A program made the translations under genes and the position numbers. This document shows, in pieces, positions 43,575 through 52,349 of a stretch of 64,000 nt of DNA. Positions within the stretch are counted from its first letter, which is position 1. Every line of letters begins with the position of its first letter. Origin of the DNA: Litoreibacter roseus (lineage in GTDB: Bacteria; Pseudomonadota; Alphaproteobacteria; Rhodobacterales; Rhodobacteraceae); assembly GCF_009811795.1 (NCBI RefSeq), contig NZ_BLJE01000003.1:124001-188000 (forward strand), written 5' to 3'. The notes under the pieces were generated by a model, which had not been told where the DNA came from, made no database searches, and saw only the letters and a program-made list of their open reading frames with translations.

Positions 43575-43853
43575 ATGCTTCTGTTTCTCTGTGCTGGGGA
43601 AACGCAGGCGGCTTCCCCTATAGCGGACGTCGTCTGCGCCCCCCCCCCCCCCGCGATCACGTGATCAGATGGTCGACCGTTTGACCCTGCAATATGGCGC
43701 CGCCCCTTCGGCCGCGGCCCTGAGACCTACATGGAGATTTGGCGCTCTGACCACTGGAATTGGACGCCGTTGATGTCCTATACGGACGGACGGTCCTGCA
43801 TCATCGCCATGGGTGAGAACTGGGATCAGGTCAATCCGAAAAAGCCCGCCTGA
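43575..43853 (+). pseudogene. Decayed small secreted-protein gene with C14 tract
   Basis: Start ATG 43575 reads 'MLLFLCAGE...IADVVCAPP' into a run of 14 C (43639-43652). After the run the protein-like text continues one frame off ('DQMVDRLTLQYGAAPSAAAL') and then in a third frame ('ETYMEIWRSDHWNWTPLMSY', 'DGRSCIIAMGENWDQV') to TGA 43851. The pieces fit a small secreted Rhodobacterales family with a 'CAPRDxxVxRL...YGE' start and '(E)IWxS...WT...DGxxCxxAxG' end. At least two frameshifts. The C-run could also be a sequencing error. Confidence 0.6.
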
Positions 43854-43869
43854 TCAGGGGCTTGAATGC

Positions 43870-43893
43870 AAAACGGCCCGCCAGGGCGAGCCG
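43870..43893 (-). terminator. Rho-independent terminator of the cold-shock gene
   Basis: On the minus strand CGGCTCGCC pairs with GGCGGGCCG (one G-T wobble) around a 2-base gap in the loop, followed by TTTT. It lies 26 bases beyond the csp stop codon. Confidence 0.7.
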
Positions 43894-43919
43894 CTTGAAC
43901 GTCAGCACATTGGGTCAGC

Positions 43920-44129
43920 TTAGTCCAGCGCGACCAGATCGCCAGCGGACTGACGTCCGTCACGGCCTTCGATCATTTCATACTGAACTTTCTGGTCGTC
44001 GCGCAGCCCGGTGAGCCCAGCCCGCTCAACAGCAGAGATGTGCACAAACACGTCCTTGCCGCCGTCGTCAGGCGCGATGAAGCCAAAGCCTTTGGTTGTG
44101 TTGAACCATTTTACGGTGCCGGTGGCCAT
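43920..44129 (-). CDS. Cold-shock domain protein
   Basis: A 69-residue single-strand RNA/DNA-binding OB-fold protein, probably an RNA chaperone. From ATG 44129: 'ATGTVKWFNTTKGFGFIAPD' with RNP1 KGFGFI, 'KDVFVHISAVERAGL' with RNP2 DVFVHI. Upstream in-frame codons up to 44294 have no family likeness and are probably the long leader usual for cold-shock genes. Intact. Confidence 0.93.
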   Translation of the reverse strand: MATGTVKWFNTTKGFGFIAPDDGGKDVFVHISAVERAGLTGLRDDQKVQYEMIEGRDGRQSAGDLVALD

Positions 44130-44339
44130 ATCCGTATCTCCTATCAAATCTCCGCCCACGTTATTGCGGCGGGGTGGTGCAGTGTCTTCAAGTTGACCGG
44201 CTGCTTTGAGCGAAGGCGCGGAACGTAAAGTCTTGGTCACGCAACGGGACATAGCGTATTTGATTAAAACATCAATAACACATAACCGCTGCACGTCGAC
44301 TGGCAGATGCTCGCCGATCTCTGTAACATAGGAAAATCA

Positions 44340-44660
44340 ATGGAACTTTACGGTATAAAATCATGCGACAGCTGTCGTAAAGCGCTGAAATCGCTGGAGC
44401 GGGCAGGGCATACTGTTACTTTTATTGACGTACGGGCCGCGCCACTCAGCCAAGACACGCTCTCGAAGTTTCACGCGGCGTTCGGCGATGCTTTGCTCAA
44501 TACCCAATCGACCACATGGCGCGGCTTGAATGAGGCGGAGCGCGGAAAAGATCCGCTGGCCCTTTTGGCCGCGCACCCGACCCTGATGAAGCGGCCAGTG
44601 ATCCAGGCTGACGCACTTTATCTGGGTTGGGGCAAAGACGTACAGACTGCGTTACTTTAA
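44340..44660 (+). CDS. ArsC/Spx-family thioredoxin-fold protein
   Basis: A 106-residue protein from ATG 44340. '[20 protein letters not shown]' carries a C-x2-C pair where YffB/Spx-like members sit, and '[17 protein letters not shown]' has the conserved RP-V. Often labelled arsenate reductase; with no ars genes near it, a general thiol role is as likely. Its last 9 bp overlap the convergent thrS stop. Confidence 0.8.
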   Translation: MELYGIKSCDSCRKALKSLERAGHTVTFIDVRAAPLSQDTLSKFHAAFGDALLNTQSTTWRGLNEAERGKDPLALLAAHPTLMKRPVIQADALYLGWGKDVQTALL

Positions 44661-46598
44661 ATCGGGTGGCGTCGCATCAGCGGCAACCCCAGCGACCACG
44701 TCCGCGAGGGATTGCACAGAGGTCTGCTTTTCGCCGAGACGCCGGACCGTGACAGTCGTGTCTTCGACCTCTTTTTTGCCGACTGCCAAGATCACAGGAA
44801 CCTTGCTGACGGAGTGCTCACGGACCTTGTAGTTGATCTTCTCGTTCCGGATATCTGCCTCAGCTCGGATGCCTGTTGCTTTCAATTTCTCAACCGTTTC
44901 AAGAACGTAATCGTCGGCGTCAGAGATGATTGAGGCCACCACTACTTGCCTTGGAGCTAGCCAGAACGGCAGTCTGCCAGAGGAATTCTCGATCAGAATA
45001 CCGATGAACCGCTCAAATGAGCCAAGGCAGGCCCGGTGCAGCATATAGGGTCGGTGTTTCGCGCCGTCCTCCCCGATGTAGGTGGCGTCCAGCCGCTCTG
45101 GCAAGTTCGGGTCGACTTGAAACGTACCGCATTGCCAGACCCGGCCGATGGCATCAGTCAAGTAGAAGTCCAGCTTTGGCCCGTAGAATGCGCCGTCGCC
45201 GGGCTCCAGAACATAATCGTGGCCTGTTGCCTTGATCGCAGCCTCCAGCGCGCCTTCGACATGGTCCCAGCTTTCATCGCTGCCCACACGTTTTTCTGGT
45301 CTGGTCGCAAACCGGATTTCAAAATTTTCAAACCCGAGATCGGTATAGACGCTGGCCAGATAGTCGATGAAGCTCGCACATTCCGCCTCAATCTGATCTT
45401 CACGACAGAAAATGTGTCCATCGTCCTGCGTAAACCCACGTACGCGCATAATACCGTGCAGCGCACCCGAGGGCTCATACCTGCTGCAAGAGCCGAATTC
45501 GGCCATGCGCAACGGCAGATCACGGTACGATTTGAGGCCCTGATTGTAGACCTGTACGTGACACGGACAGTTCATTGGCTTCAGGGCATTGATGGCCTTC
45601 TCGCGGGCATGCTCCTCATCCACTTCTACGATGAACATGTGGTCCTGGTACTTGTCCCAATGCCCGGACTTTTCCCAAAGAGACCGGTCTACAACCTGCG
45701 GTGTATTCACTTCCTGATAGCCTGCGGCTCGTTGCTTGCGGCGCATATAGTCCTGAAGTGTGGTGTAGATCGTCCACCCATTTGGATGCCAGAACACCTG
45801 TCCGGGGGCCTCTTCCTGCATGTGGAACAGGTCCATTTCGCGCCCGAGCCTGCGGTGATCACGTTTTTCCGCTTCTTCCAGAAAGGTCAGGTAGTCCTTT
45901 AGCTTTTCTCGGTTCTGAAACGCGACGCCATAGATGCGTTGGAGCATGGGGCGGTTGCTGTCACCGCGCCAATAGGCCCCTGCCACGGACATCAGCTTGA
46001 ATGCGTCAGCAGGAACCTGTCCGGTATGTTGCAGATGCGGGCCGCGGCACAGATCCTGCCAGTCCCCGTGCCAATACATCCGCAACGGCTCATCGCCGGG
46101 AATGGCGTCGATCAGTTCAACTTTGTAGGGCTCACCGTTGACCTTGTAGTGCTGAACGGCTCGGTCACGATCCCACACCTCTGTCCGGACGGCGTCCCTT
46201 AAGTTGATAATCTCTTTCATCTTCTTTTCGATAGCGCCAAGGTCTTCCGGCGTGAACGCTTCTTCGCGGTCAAAGTCGTAATACCAGCCATTTTCGATCA
46301 CCGGGCCGATGGTGACCTTCACATCCGGCCAAATCGCCTGCACCGCGCGGGCCATGATGTGTGCCAAGTCATGGCGGATCAGTTCAAGGGCGGGGGCTTC
46401 ATCTTTCATCGTATTGATGGCGATGCTTGCATCTGCTTCGATCGGCCATTGAAGATCGAAATGGGCACCGTCGACATGGGCCGAAATGGCCTTCTTGGCG
46501 AGGCTTGTGGAGATGGATGCAGCGACATCGGCTGGGGTCACGCCAGCGTCAAAGTCTCGTGCAGAACCGTCAGGAAAAGTCAGGGAAATCTGGGCCAT
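44652..46598 (-). CDS. thrS: Threonyl-tRNA synthetase
   Basis: Charges tRNA-Thr and edits mischarged Ser. 648 residues from ATG 46598 (GAGGAG upstream; a TTG just before it is less likely). TGS domain '[20 protein letters not shown]', editing domain with '[17 protein letters not shown]', catalytic core with zinc ligands in '[13 protein letters not shown]', '[10 protein letters not shown]' and '[15 protein letters not shown]', and the anticodon domain '[17 protein letters not shown]'. Complete. Confidence 0.97.
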   Translation of the reverse strand: MAQISLTFPDGSARDFDAGVTPADVAASISTSLAKKAISAHVDGAHFDLQWPIEADASIAINTMKDEAPALELIRHDLAHIMARAVQAIWPDVKVTIGPVIENGWYYDFDREEAFTPEDLGAIEKKMKEIINLRDAVRTEVWDRDRAVQHYKVNGEPYKVELIDAIPGDEPLRMYWHGDWQDLCRGPHLQHTGQVPADAFKLMSVAGAYWRGDSNRPMLQRIYGVAFQNREKLKDYLTFLEEAEKRDHRRLGREMDLFHMQEEAPGQVFWHPNGWTIYTTLQDYMRRKQRAAGYQEVNTPQVVDRSLWEKSGHWDKYQDHMFIVEVDEEHAREKAINALKPMNCPCHVQVYNQGLKSYRDLPLRMAEFGSCSRYEPSGALHGIMRVRGFTQDDGHIFCREDQIEAECASFIDYLASVYTDLGFENFEIRFATRPEKRVGSDESWDHVEGALEAAIKATGHDYVLEPGDGAFYGPKLDFYLTDAIGRVWQCGTFQVDPNLPERLDATYIGEDGAKHRPYMLHRACLGSFERFIGILIENSSGRLPFWLAPRQVVVASIISDADDYVLETVEKLKATGIRAEADIRNEKINYKVREHSVSKVPVILAVGKKEVEDTTVTVRRLGEKQTSVQSLADVVAGVAADATPPDLK

Positions 46599-46655
46599 CA
46601 AATGGGCTCCTCGTCAGTTCGGCGCCCACGGAACGCCCGGTTGCGGGTTATATGA

Positions 46656-46685
46656 GCGGCCTGAATGCCGAAGCGCTCAGGCCGC
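46656..46685. repeat. Perfect 9-bp inverted repeat between MAPEG and thrS
   Basis: GCGGCCTGA (46656-46664) and TCAGGCCGC (46677-46685) with a 12-base loop. It lies between the MAPEG stop (46713) and the thrS start (46598) on the same strand, with no T-run after it, so it is a strong hairpin in the intercistronic mRNA rather than a standard terminator. Confidence 0.6.
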
Positions 46686-46712
46686 GTCAAGAGGTTGCCT
46701 GCTTGCGTTCGG

Positions 46713-47132
46713 CTATATGGACGCAAACACCTGCCAGCCGAGCACCAGAATGCACATCCATCCCGCGATGAACAGAAGGGGGCGCACCGGGAATGTGGCC
46801 CATCCCGTGATCATACCCGCCGCATGTGCCACTCGAAGCCAGAAGAAGATGATCGCTGTCCAATAGGTGATGGTATTGAATCCGCCAACCCGGTCGAGGA
46901 CAAGGATGACCACCGCGAATGGCAGGAACTGCTCCAGAAGGTTCAGATGCGCACGGTAGGCCCGATGTACCCAAGGCCGCATCTCTGATTGAGCAAGGGG
47001 GCGGACGAATGGATCTGCGGCTCCTTCGCGCTCAGGTTCGGTGTTCACGCCAATAATATAGGGAATCCATAACGACGCAGCCAAAAGGGCAAGGCAGACC
47101 AAGATGCCAAGTTCCGTTGGAAAATCAGCCAT
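46713..47132 (-). CDS. MAPEG-family membrane protein
   Basis: A 139-residue protein with about four membrane helices: 'LGILVCLALLAASLWIPYII', 'MRPWVHRAYRAHLNLLEQFL' (the conserved N-x2-E-x3-P-like signature around NLLEQFLPF), 'WLRVAHAAGMITGWATF'. The family includes glutathione-linked eicosanoid enzymes; the bacterial role is open. Its ATG overlaps the stop of the ArsR-SRPBCC fusion by 8 bp, so they share an operon. Confidence 0.88.
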   Translation of the reverse strand: MADFPTELGILVCLALLAASLWIPYIIGVNTEPEREGAADPFVRPLAQSEMRPWVHRAYRAHLNLLEQFLPFAVVILVLDRVGGFNTITYWTAIIFFWLRVAHAAGMITGWATFPVRPLLFIAGWMCILVLGWQVFASI

Positions 47133-47889
47133 TTTCGGCCCCCCAGTTTACATATTTCACGCTCTCGCCCGTCTCCAGCCAGGTTTTCAGCCCCGCGAGT
47201 GTACGCACCCAGCCATCGGCGATGCCTTCCCCTTCCACGACCGGGAAGGACAGGTCATAGTGCTCCAATGTCAGTCTGCAGTAATCGCCTTCAGCCGCGA
47301 TAATGTAGTCAAACCTGGATGGCTTGGCATCTGTCTCCCAACGGGGTTCGAAAGTCGATGAGATCCGGGTCTTTGGATCAAGCTGCGTCTCGGTGCAGAC
47401 GAGCATCTCACTCCCATCGGGCGTATAGTAGACAAGGGCGTTTCCATCCCGTTCTACGCGAGACGCCATGAAGTTGAAGTTGGCGTGGGCATCGGCGTCC
47501 GTCAGCGCATCCCATAGCGCGTCCTGAGTGCATCGGATGTAGGTTTCCATACGGAAATCGGGTTTTTCGGTCATATCGGCAGCTCCTTCCAGTTGTGATT
47601 TGAGGGTCAGAAGATCACGTGCCGCGGGTTTGGCCAGCAGCGGCTCAATCCAACGGTCAATGACCTCCTGTAGCGGTAGGGCATTCAAGTAGTGGTGTTT
47701 GAAGCGGCCTACCTTCTTGGTTGTGATCAGCTTTGCATCTTCCAACACGCCCAAGTGTTTCATGACGCCAAAACGGGTCATGTCGAAGCGCGTCTCCAAC
47801 TCGCTGAGGGTCTGGCCATCCCTTTTGCGCAGGGTGTCCAGCATGTCTCGTCGGGCCGGATCGTTGAGTGCCTTGAAGATCACATCCAT
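47125..47889 (-). CDS. ArsR-SRPBCC fusion regulator
   Basis: A 254-residue two-domain protein. Residues 1-95 are a winged-helix ArsR domain ('IFKALNDPARRDMLDTLRKR', 'FDMTRFGVMKHLGVLEDAKL', 'ITTKKVGRFKHHYLNALPL'). Residues 108-254 are an AHSA1/SRPBCC lipid-binding fold ('METYIRCTQDALWDALTDAD', 'STFEPRWETD', 'VVEGEGIADGWVRTLAGLKT'). The same two functions are separate genes at 22883-23688. Ligand sensing by the SRPBCC part would directly control the DNA-binding part. A 42-bp dyad lies just upstream. Confidence 0.88.
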   Translation of the reverse strand: MDVIFKALNDPARRDMLDTLRKRDGQTLSELETRFDMTRFGVMKHLGVLEDAKLITTKKVGRFKHHYLNALPLQEVIDRWIEPLLAKPAARDLLTLKSQLEGAADMTEKPDFRMETYIRCTQDALWDALTDADAHANFNFMASRVERDGNALVYYTPDGSEMLVCTETQLDPKTRISSTFEPRWETDAKPSRFDYIIAAEGDYCRLTLEHYDLSFPVVEGEGIADGWVRTLAGLKTWLETGESVKYVNWGAENG

Positions 47890-47899
47890 AGGAATCGCT

Positions 47900-47941
47900 T
47901 ATAGGTGACAAACTAGTCACGTGACAATATAGTAACCTATA
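47900..47941. promoter_or_regulatory. 42-bp dyad between the fusion regulator and the hydrolase operon
   Basis: TATAGGT (47900-47906) and ACCTATA (47935-47941) flank a perfect palindrome GTCACGTGAC (47916-47925); all share one centre at 47920.5. Comparing the two 21-base halves by eye gives 16 matches. It starts 10 bases before the fusion regulator's ATG and about 80 bases before the divergent six-gene operon. A likely operator of the ArsR-SRPBCC protein. Confidence 0.7.
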
Positions 47942-48020
47942 GAATGCAGAAACTTCTGCTTTTGGCGGCAAATTTAGCGTGCAATAACAGGCGCCGAGGG
48001 GTTCGGGATAAAGGTGCGCT

Positions 48021-48770
48021 ATGGCTGATCTGAAGGTGCTTACCACGCCGCAAGGGCGTCAAATTGCGTATCATCAGTCCGCTGGGGCCGGACCGGGTAT
48101 CGTCTTTTTAGGCGGTTTCAAATCAGACATGACCGGGACCAAAGCCATTCATCTAGAGGCTTGGGCGAAGGCACAAGGCCGTGCCTATCTTCGGTTCGAC
48201 TACTCTGGTCACGGGCAGTCTTCTGGTGCTTTCACCGATGGCGCGATTGGTGATTGGGCGGAGGATGCAAATGCCGCGATTTCGCAACTGACGGACGGTT
48301 CGCAAATCCTTGTCGGGTCCTCGATGGGCGGATGGATTTCGCTTTTGCTGGCGCGACAAATGTCTGATCGGATCGCTGGGCTCGTGACCATAGCCGCCGC
48401 CCCGGATTTTACCGAAGACAGCATGTGGGGCAGTTTTACCGACGCGCAGAAGGCAGAGCTCGCATCAGGGCAGGTGGCTCTACCATCAGAATACGGCGAG
48501 CCCTACATCATCACCAAACGTTTGATCGAAGAAGGGCGCAACCAGCTTGTTTTGCGCGACCCGCTGCCGCTTCCGTTTCCCGTGCGTTTCTTGCAAGGGA
48601 CGGCAGATCGGGATGTCGATATGTCCGTGGCCCTTCGACTTCTTGACCATGCGATTGGTCCCGACATGCGACTGGTGCTTCTCAAGGATGCAGATCACCG
48701 CTTTTCAGAGCCGAAAGCCCTGCGATTGATCGAGGACGCGATCCACAACGTACTGGAGCAAATTCGGTGA
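48021..48770 (+). CDS. Alpha/beta hydrolase (ABHD10-like)
   Basis: A 249-residue cytosolic hydrolase. Oxyanion-hole region 'GIVFLGGFKSDMTGTKA', nucleophile elbow 'ILVGSSMGGWISLL' (GxSxG), acid region 'FLQGTADRDVDMSVALR', His in 'LKDADHRFSEP'. Close in style to ABHD10/palmitoyl-thioesterase proteins, which cleave acyl-thioesters or acyl-glucuronides. First gene of a six-gene unit; overlaps the next gene by 4 bp (GTGA). Confidence 0.88.
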   Translation: MADLKVLTTPQGRQIAYHQSAGAGPGIVFLGGFKSDMTGTKAIHLEAWAKAQGRAYLRFDYSGHGQSSGAFTDGAIGDWAEDANAAISQLTDGSQILVGSSMGGWISLLLARQMSDRIAGLVTIAAAPDFTEDSMWGSFTDAQKAELASGQVALPSEYGEPYIITKRLIEEGRNQLVLRDPLPLPFPVRFLQGTADRDVDMSVALRLLDHAIGPDMRLVLLKDADHRFSEPKALRLIEDAIHNVLEQIR

Positions 48771-49747
48771 AAACAGCGTTGAAATGGCTGATCCTGTCCG
48801 GCCTGCTTCTCTCATCGATCATCGCATTGATCTTCGTCTTTGCTCCACGTGAGGGCGTTGATACCGAAATATCTTTCAGTGCCAAGATGTTGCCTGAAGA
48901 TCTTGACGAATACCTTGCCAGCCGTGAAGCGCGCTTTGACGATATCGTGCCCGGCGTCCAGAAACGCATCATTTGGGCGGGGGCGCCGGGTGAAAAGACC
49001 GACCTGTCTGTCATCTATATTCATGGTTTTTCGGCGACGTCTGAAGAAATTCGTCCTGTTTCGGACAACGTCGCCGAGGCGCTTGGCGCAAACCTGTTTT
49101 ACACCCGCCTCGCGGGGCACGGCCGGGACGGGGCGGCGATGGCGGAACCCACGGCGGGCGATTGGCTTGAAGACACCGCAGAGGCACTGGCGATTGGCCG
49201 CAGGCTTGGTCAGCGCGTTTTAGTGATTTCAACCTCCACGGGCGGCACCTTGACAGCCATTACCGCAACCCAGCCCGCGCTAATGGAAAACGTCGCGGGC
49301 CTTGTCTTCATCTCCCCGAATTTTGCGGTGGTGAACCCGGCAGCGGGAATGCTGCGATGGCCATTTGTGCGCTACTGGGGGCCGCTTGTCGTGGGTGAGA
49401 CGCTCGGGTTCACCCCAAGCAGCGAAGCCCACGAAAAATACTGGACCCATCAATATCCTACGATTGCCACTGTTCCACTTTCGGCCGTAATCGATCACGC
49501 CCGTGCGGAAGACTTCTCGGAAACGACAGTGCCCGCGCTTTTCGTCTATTCCGAGGATGACTGGGTCGTCTCGCCGTCTGCCACCAAGGATGTCGCCGCA
49601 GATTGGGGGGGAGATACCACGATGATCCCCGTTGTACTGGGGGAGGGGGATGATCGATTCAACCATGTAATTGCAGGCGATATCCTCAGTCCGGGCCAGA
49701 CCGCTCCGATGGTCGATCGCATTCTCAACTGGGTTGCGCAGCTATGA
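48767..49747 (+). CDS. Membrane-anchored alpha/beta hydrolase
   Basis: A 326-residue lipase-like protein from GTG 48767. N-terminal hydrophobic anchor 'ALKWLILSGLLLSSIIALIF'. 'SVIYIHGFSATSEEIRPVSD' is the oxyanion strand, 'VLVISTSTGGTLTAIT' the elbow (SxSxGG variant of GxSxG), 'LFVYSEDDWVVSPSATKD' the acid, with the catalytic His in 'DDRFNHVIAGD'. Probably acts on the periplasmic side on a lipid or ester. Coupled to both neighbours. Confidence 0.82.
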   Translation: MKTALKWLILSGLLLSSIIALIFVFAPREGVDTEISFSAKMLPEDLDEYLASREARFDDIVPGVQKRIIWAGAPGEKTDLSVIYIHGFSATSEEIRPVSDNVAEALGANLFYTRLAGHGRDGAAMAEPTAGDWLEDTAEALAIGRRLGQRVLVISTSTGGTLTAITATQPALMENVAGLVFISPNFAVVNPAAGMLRWPFVRYWGPLVVGETLGFTPSSEAHEKYWTHQYPTIATVPLSAVIDHARAEDFSETTVPALFVYSEDDWVVSPSATKDVAADWGGDTTMIPVVLGEGDDRFNHVIAGDILSPGQTAPMVDRILNWVAQL

Positions 49748-50406
49748 GACGCCCGGCCTCCATGTGGAGCCTTGAGACATTGGGGCGGATACGCCTGTCG
49801 AAATACTTTTTCATGCGCGAGTTTCTCTACTCTGAAATCGGCAACTTTCACGAAAGACAGAACATTCCCGAAAACCCTGACCTCGCCATTGAGGTGGGGA
49901 AGGCGTTCTGCTCCACCTTGCTTGACCCGCTTCACGAAACCTTCGGACAGATTGCTGTGCGGTCTGGTTACAGATCCCCATCACTCAACCGGTTCGGTAA
50001 TGAAAACAAATTGAATTGCGCGCGGAACGATTACCCGGGCGAATGCCATATCTGGGACCGCGACGAGGGGGACGCGCGGATTGGTGGGGCATCTATCGTG
50101 ATCCCGTGGTTTGCCGATCAATACAGCCAAGGGCGGGATTGGCGGGACCTTGCATGGTGGATCCATGACCATCTGCCCTATTCAGAGCAGTGGTATTTTC
50201 CGAAGCTGGCCGCGTTCAATTTAACATGGGAGCCGATCCCGCGTCGGACAATCTCAAGTTACATTGCGCCACGTGGCAAGCTGCTGGCAGCGGGGGCGAC
50301 CCCGGACGAAGATGATGCAAGCCGGGCGGCGCGCTACGCAGATTTTCCACCGTTTCGCGGAATTACAATCCCAGAAATCCCGAAAGCATGGAGAGGCGCC
50401 CAATGA
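49744..50406 (+). CDS. Peptidase M15-like hypothetical protein
   Basis: A 220-residue protein coupled by ATGA to the hydrolase before it. 'RLSKYFFMREFLYSEIGNFH' and 'IAVRSGYRSPSLNRFGN' match the SGYRSPxxN motif of D-Ala-D-Ala peptidase folds (M15/VanY-like). 'GECHIWDRDEGD' could supply a His/Asp pair, but the canonical SxHxxGxAxD is not intact, so it may be non-peptidase. No signal peptide, odd for a cell-wall enzyme. Confidence 0.6.
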   Translation: MRRPASMWSLETLGRIRLSKYFFMREFLYSEIGNFHERQNIPENPDLAIEVGKAFCSTLLDPLHETFGQIAVRSGYRSPSLNRFGNENKLNCARNDYPGECHIWDRDEGDARIGGASIVIPWFADQYSQGRDWRDLAWWIHDHLPYSEQWYFPKLAAFNLTWEPIPRRTISSYIAPRGKLLAAGATPDEDDASRAARYADFPPFRGITIPEIPKAWRGAQ

Positions 50407-51164
50407 CATTGCCCAGAACCCCGTCCTTTAAGCTAGATGGCAAACGCGCTTTTGTCCCAGGCGGATCACGTGGGATCGGCTTGGCCTGCGCCACGGCACT
50501 GGCAGAGGCCGGGGCCGAGGTGCTGATCGCCGCGCGCAGTTCCAATCAGGTAGACGCCGCAGTGGAACAGATGCTTCAAGCGGATTATAGCGCGACCGGT
50601 CTTGCCTTGGATGTCACCGACTTGGATGCAGTCAAAACGACATTCTCGGACCATGGACCGTTCGATATCCTTTGCAACTCAGCTGGTCTGGCCCGCCATT
50701 CGAAGGCGGTTGAAACAACGCCGGACGACTTTGATGCTGTGGTGGCCCTGAACCTGAAAGCCGCGTATTTCCTGGCGCAGCAGGCCGCGATTGGCATGAA
50801 AGCCCGGGGAGGCGGGTCAATCATCCAGATCTCCAGCCAAATGGGGCATGTGGGCGGTCAGGACCGAGCGGTCTATAGCGCAACGAAGCACGGCGTTGAA
50901 GGTTTCAACAAGGCGATGGCGATCGAGTTCGGGCCCGACAGCATCCGTGTGAACTCCATCTGTCCCACCTTCATTCTGACCCCGTTGACCGAAGCGACAT
51001 TTGCCGATCCGGCCAAGCGAGCTTGGATTGATGAGAAAATCAAGCTGCCCCGGGTCGGTGTGGTTGAAGATATCATGGGCGCCGTAGTCTATCTGGCGTC
51101 GGACGCGTCGTCTCTGGTCACGGGCACCTCCATCCTTGTTGATGGGGGATGGACGGCCGGTTAG
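50403..51164 (+). CDS. Short-chain dehydrogenase/reductase
   Basis: A 253-residue classical SDR using NAD(P)H. ATG 50403 overlaps the previous stop. 'KRAFVPGGSRGIGLACATAL' is the cofactor site, 'DILCNSAGLARHS' the NAG motif, Ser in 'SIIQISSQMGHVGG', and the YxxxK pair in 'AVYSATKHGVEGFN'. C-terminal 'LVTGTSILVDGGWTAG' is typical. Substrate unknown; the operon context suggests a keto or hydroxy acid or an ester-derived alcohol. Confidence 0.93.
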   Translation: MTLPRTPSFKLDGKRAFVPGGSRGIGLACATALAEAGAEVLIAARSSNQVDAAVEQMLQADYSATGLALDVTDLDAVKTTFSDHGPFDILCNSAGLARHSKAVETTPDDFDAVVALNLKAAYFLAQQAAIGMKARGGGSIIQISSQMGHVGGQDRAVYSATKHGVEGFNKAMAIEFGPDSIRVNSICPTFILTPLTEATFADPAKRAWIDEKIKLPRVGVVEDIMGAVVYLASDASSLVTGTSILVDGGWTAG

Positions 51165-51218
51165 CTCTTTTCCTGCTCGCGCATTCGTGATGAAACAAGA
51201 AAAACCTGGGAGCGGCGA

Positions 51219-52349
51219 ATGACCATCAAGACCACGCATACGGGCAGCCTGCCACGCACACAGGACGTGGTGGATATGATCTTTGCCAGGGAAAACGGCG
51301 AGGCTTACAATGCGGATGACTTCGCTTCGGTGATGAAAGATGCCAGTGCAGCGACCGTCGCCCGTCAGGTCGAAACCGGCATAGATGTGGTCAGCGACGG
51401 AGAGACCTCGAAGATCAGCTATGCGACCTATGTGAAAGACCGCTATACAGGGTTCTCGGGTGACAGTCCGCGGAATGCTCCGGGCGACCTGAAGCTCTTT
51501 CCGAGTTTTCTGAAGCGCTTGGCCGAGGCGGGCGGCACCCCCCAATATGCCCGTCCTATGTGCACCGGCCCGGTGAAATCGAAAGGACAGGCTGACCTTC
51601 TGGCCGACATCGCGAACCTGAAGGCCGGGATGGAAGCGCACGGGGCCGCTGAAGGTTTCATGAACGCCGCGTCGCCGGGGGTCATCTCTCTGTTTCTGCA
51701 AAACGAATACTACGGCTCCCGCGACGAATACTTGGGGGCTCTGGCCGACGCGATGAAAGACGAATACCGCACCATCGTTGATGCAGGGCTCTATCTGCAA
51801 CTCGACTGTCCTGATCTGGCGCTGTCCCGACACATGCTTTTCGGTGATCTCAGCGATGAGGAGTTTCTGAAGATCGCTGCAACTCACGTCGAGGCGCTCA
51901 ACGGCGCGCTGGACGGGATCGATCCGGATCGCGTGCGCGTTCATATCTGCTGGGGCAATTACGAAGGCCCTCATGTGTGTGACATCGACATGGCGAAGGT
52001 CTTTGATACTCTGATGTCGGTGAATGCGAACCAGCTTCTGTTCGAGACATCCAACCCGCGCCACGCCCATGAGTGGACGGTATTTCGCGACCGTGTCGAT
52101 GATATTCCGGCGAGCAAGATACTGGTCCCGGGTGTTGTAGATACGACGACCAACTTTGTGGAACATCCCGAAGTCGTCGCGCAACGGCTTGAACGCTTCT
52201 TGCCGTTCATGGGGACGGATCGTGTGATTGCCGGATCGGATTGCGGCTTCGGAACATTTGCGGGGTTCGGGGCGGTCGATCCCGAGATTGCCTACGCCAA
52301 ACTCGGCGCCTTGGTTGAAGGCACCCGGCTGGCGAACGCGCGCGCATGA
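51219..52349 (+). CDS. MetE-like (cobalamin-independent methionine synthase family) protein
   Basis: A 376-residue protein resembling the C-terminal half of MetE (YxjG type). 'THTGSLPRTQDVVDMIFA' start, 'GIDVVSDGETSKISYATYVK', 'YLQLDCPDLALSRHM', 'RVRVHICWGNYEGPHVC' with the zinc His and Cys, 'FETSNPRHAHEW', and 'VIAGSDCGFGTFAGF' with the last zinc Cys. Such short proteins move methyl groups from unusual donors rather than methyl-folate; the donor here is unknown. Confidence 0.85.
   Translation: MTIKTTHTGSLPRTQDVVDMIFARENGEAYNADDFASVMKDASAATVARQVETGIDVVSDGETSKISYATYVKDRYTGFSGDSPRNAPGDLKLFPSFLKRLAEAGGTPQYARPMCTGPVKSKGQADLLADIANLKAGMEAHGAAEGFMNAASPGVISLFLQNEYYGSRDEYLGALADAMKDEYRTIVDAGLYLQLDCPDLALSRHMLFGDLSDEEFLKIAATHVEALNGALDGIDPDRVRVHICWGNYEGPHVCDIDMAKVFDTLMSVNANQLLFETSNPRHAHEWTVFRDRVDDIPASKILVPGVVDTTTNFVEHPEVVAQRLERFLPFMGTDRVIAGSDCGFGTFAGFGAVDPEIAYAKLGALVEGTRLANARA

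Noticed and set aside
45036-45902. An 867-base plus-strand frame inside thrS
   Set aside because: thrS catalytic and editing motifs run through the minus strand here.
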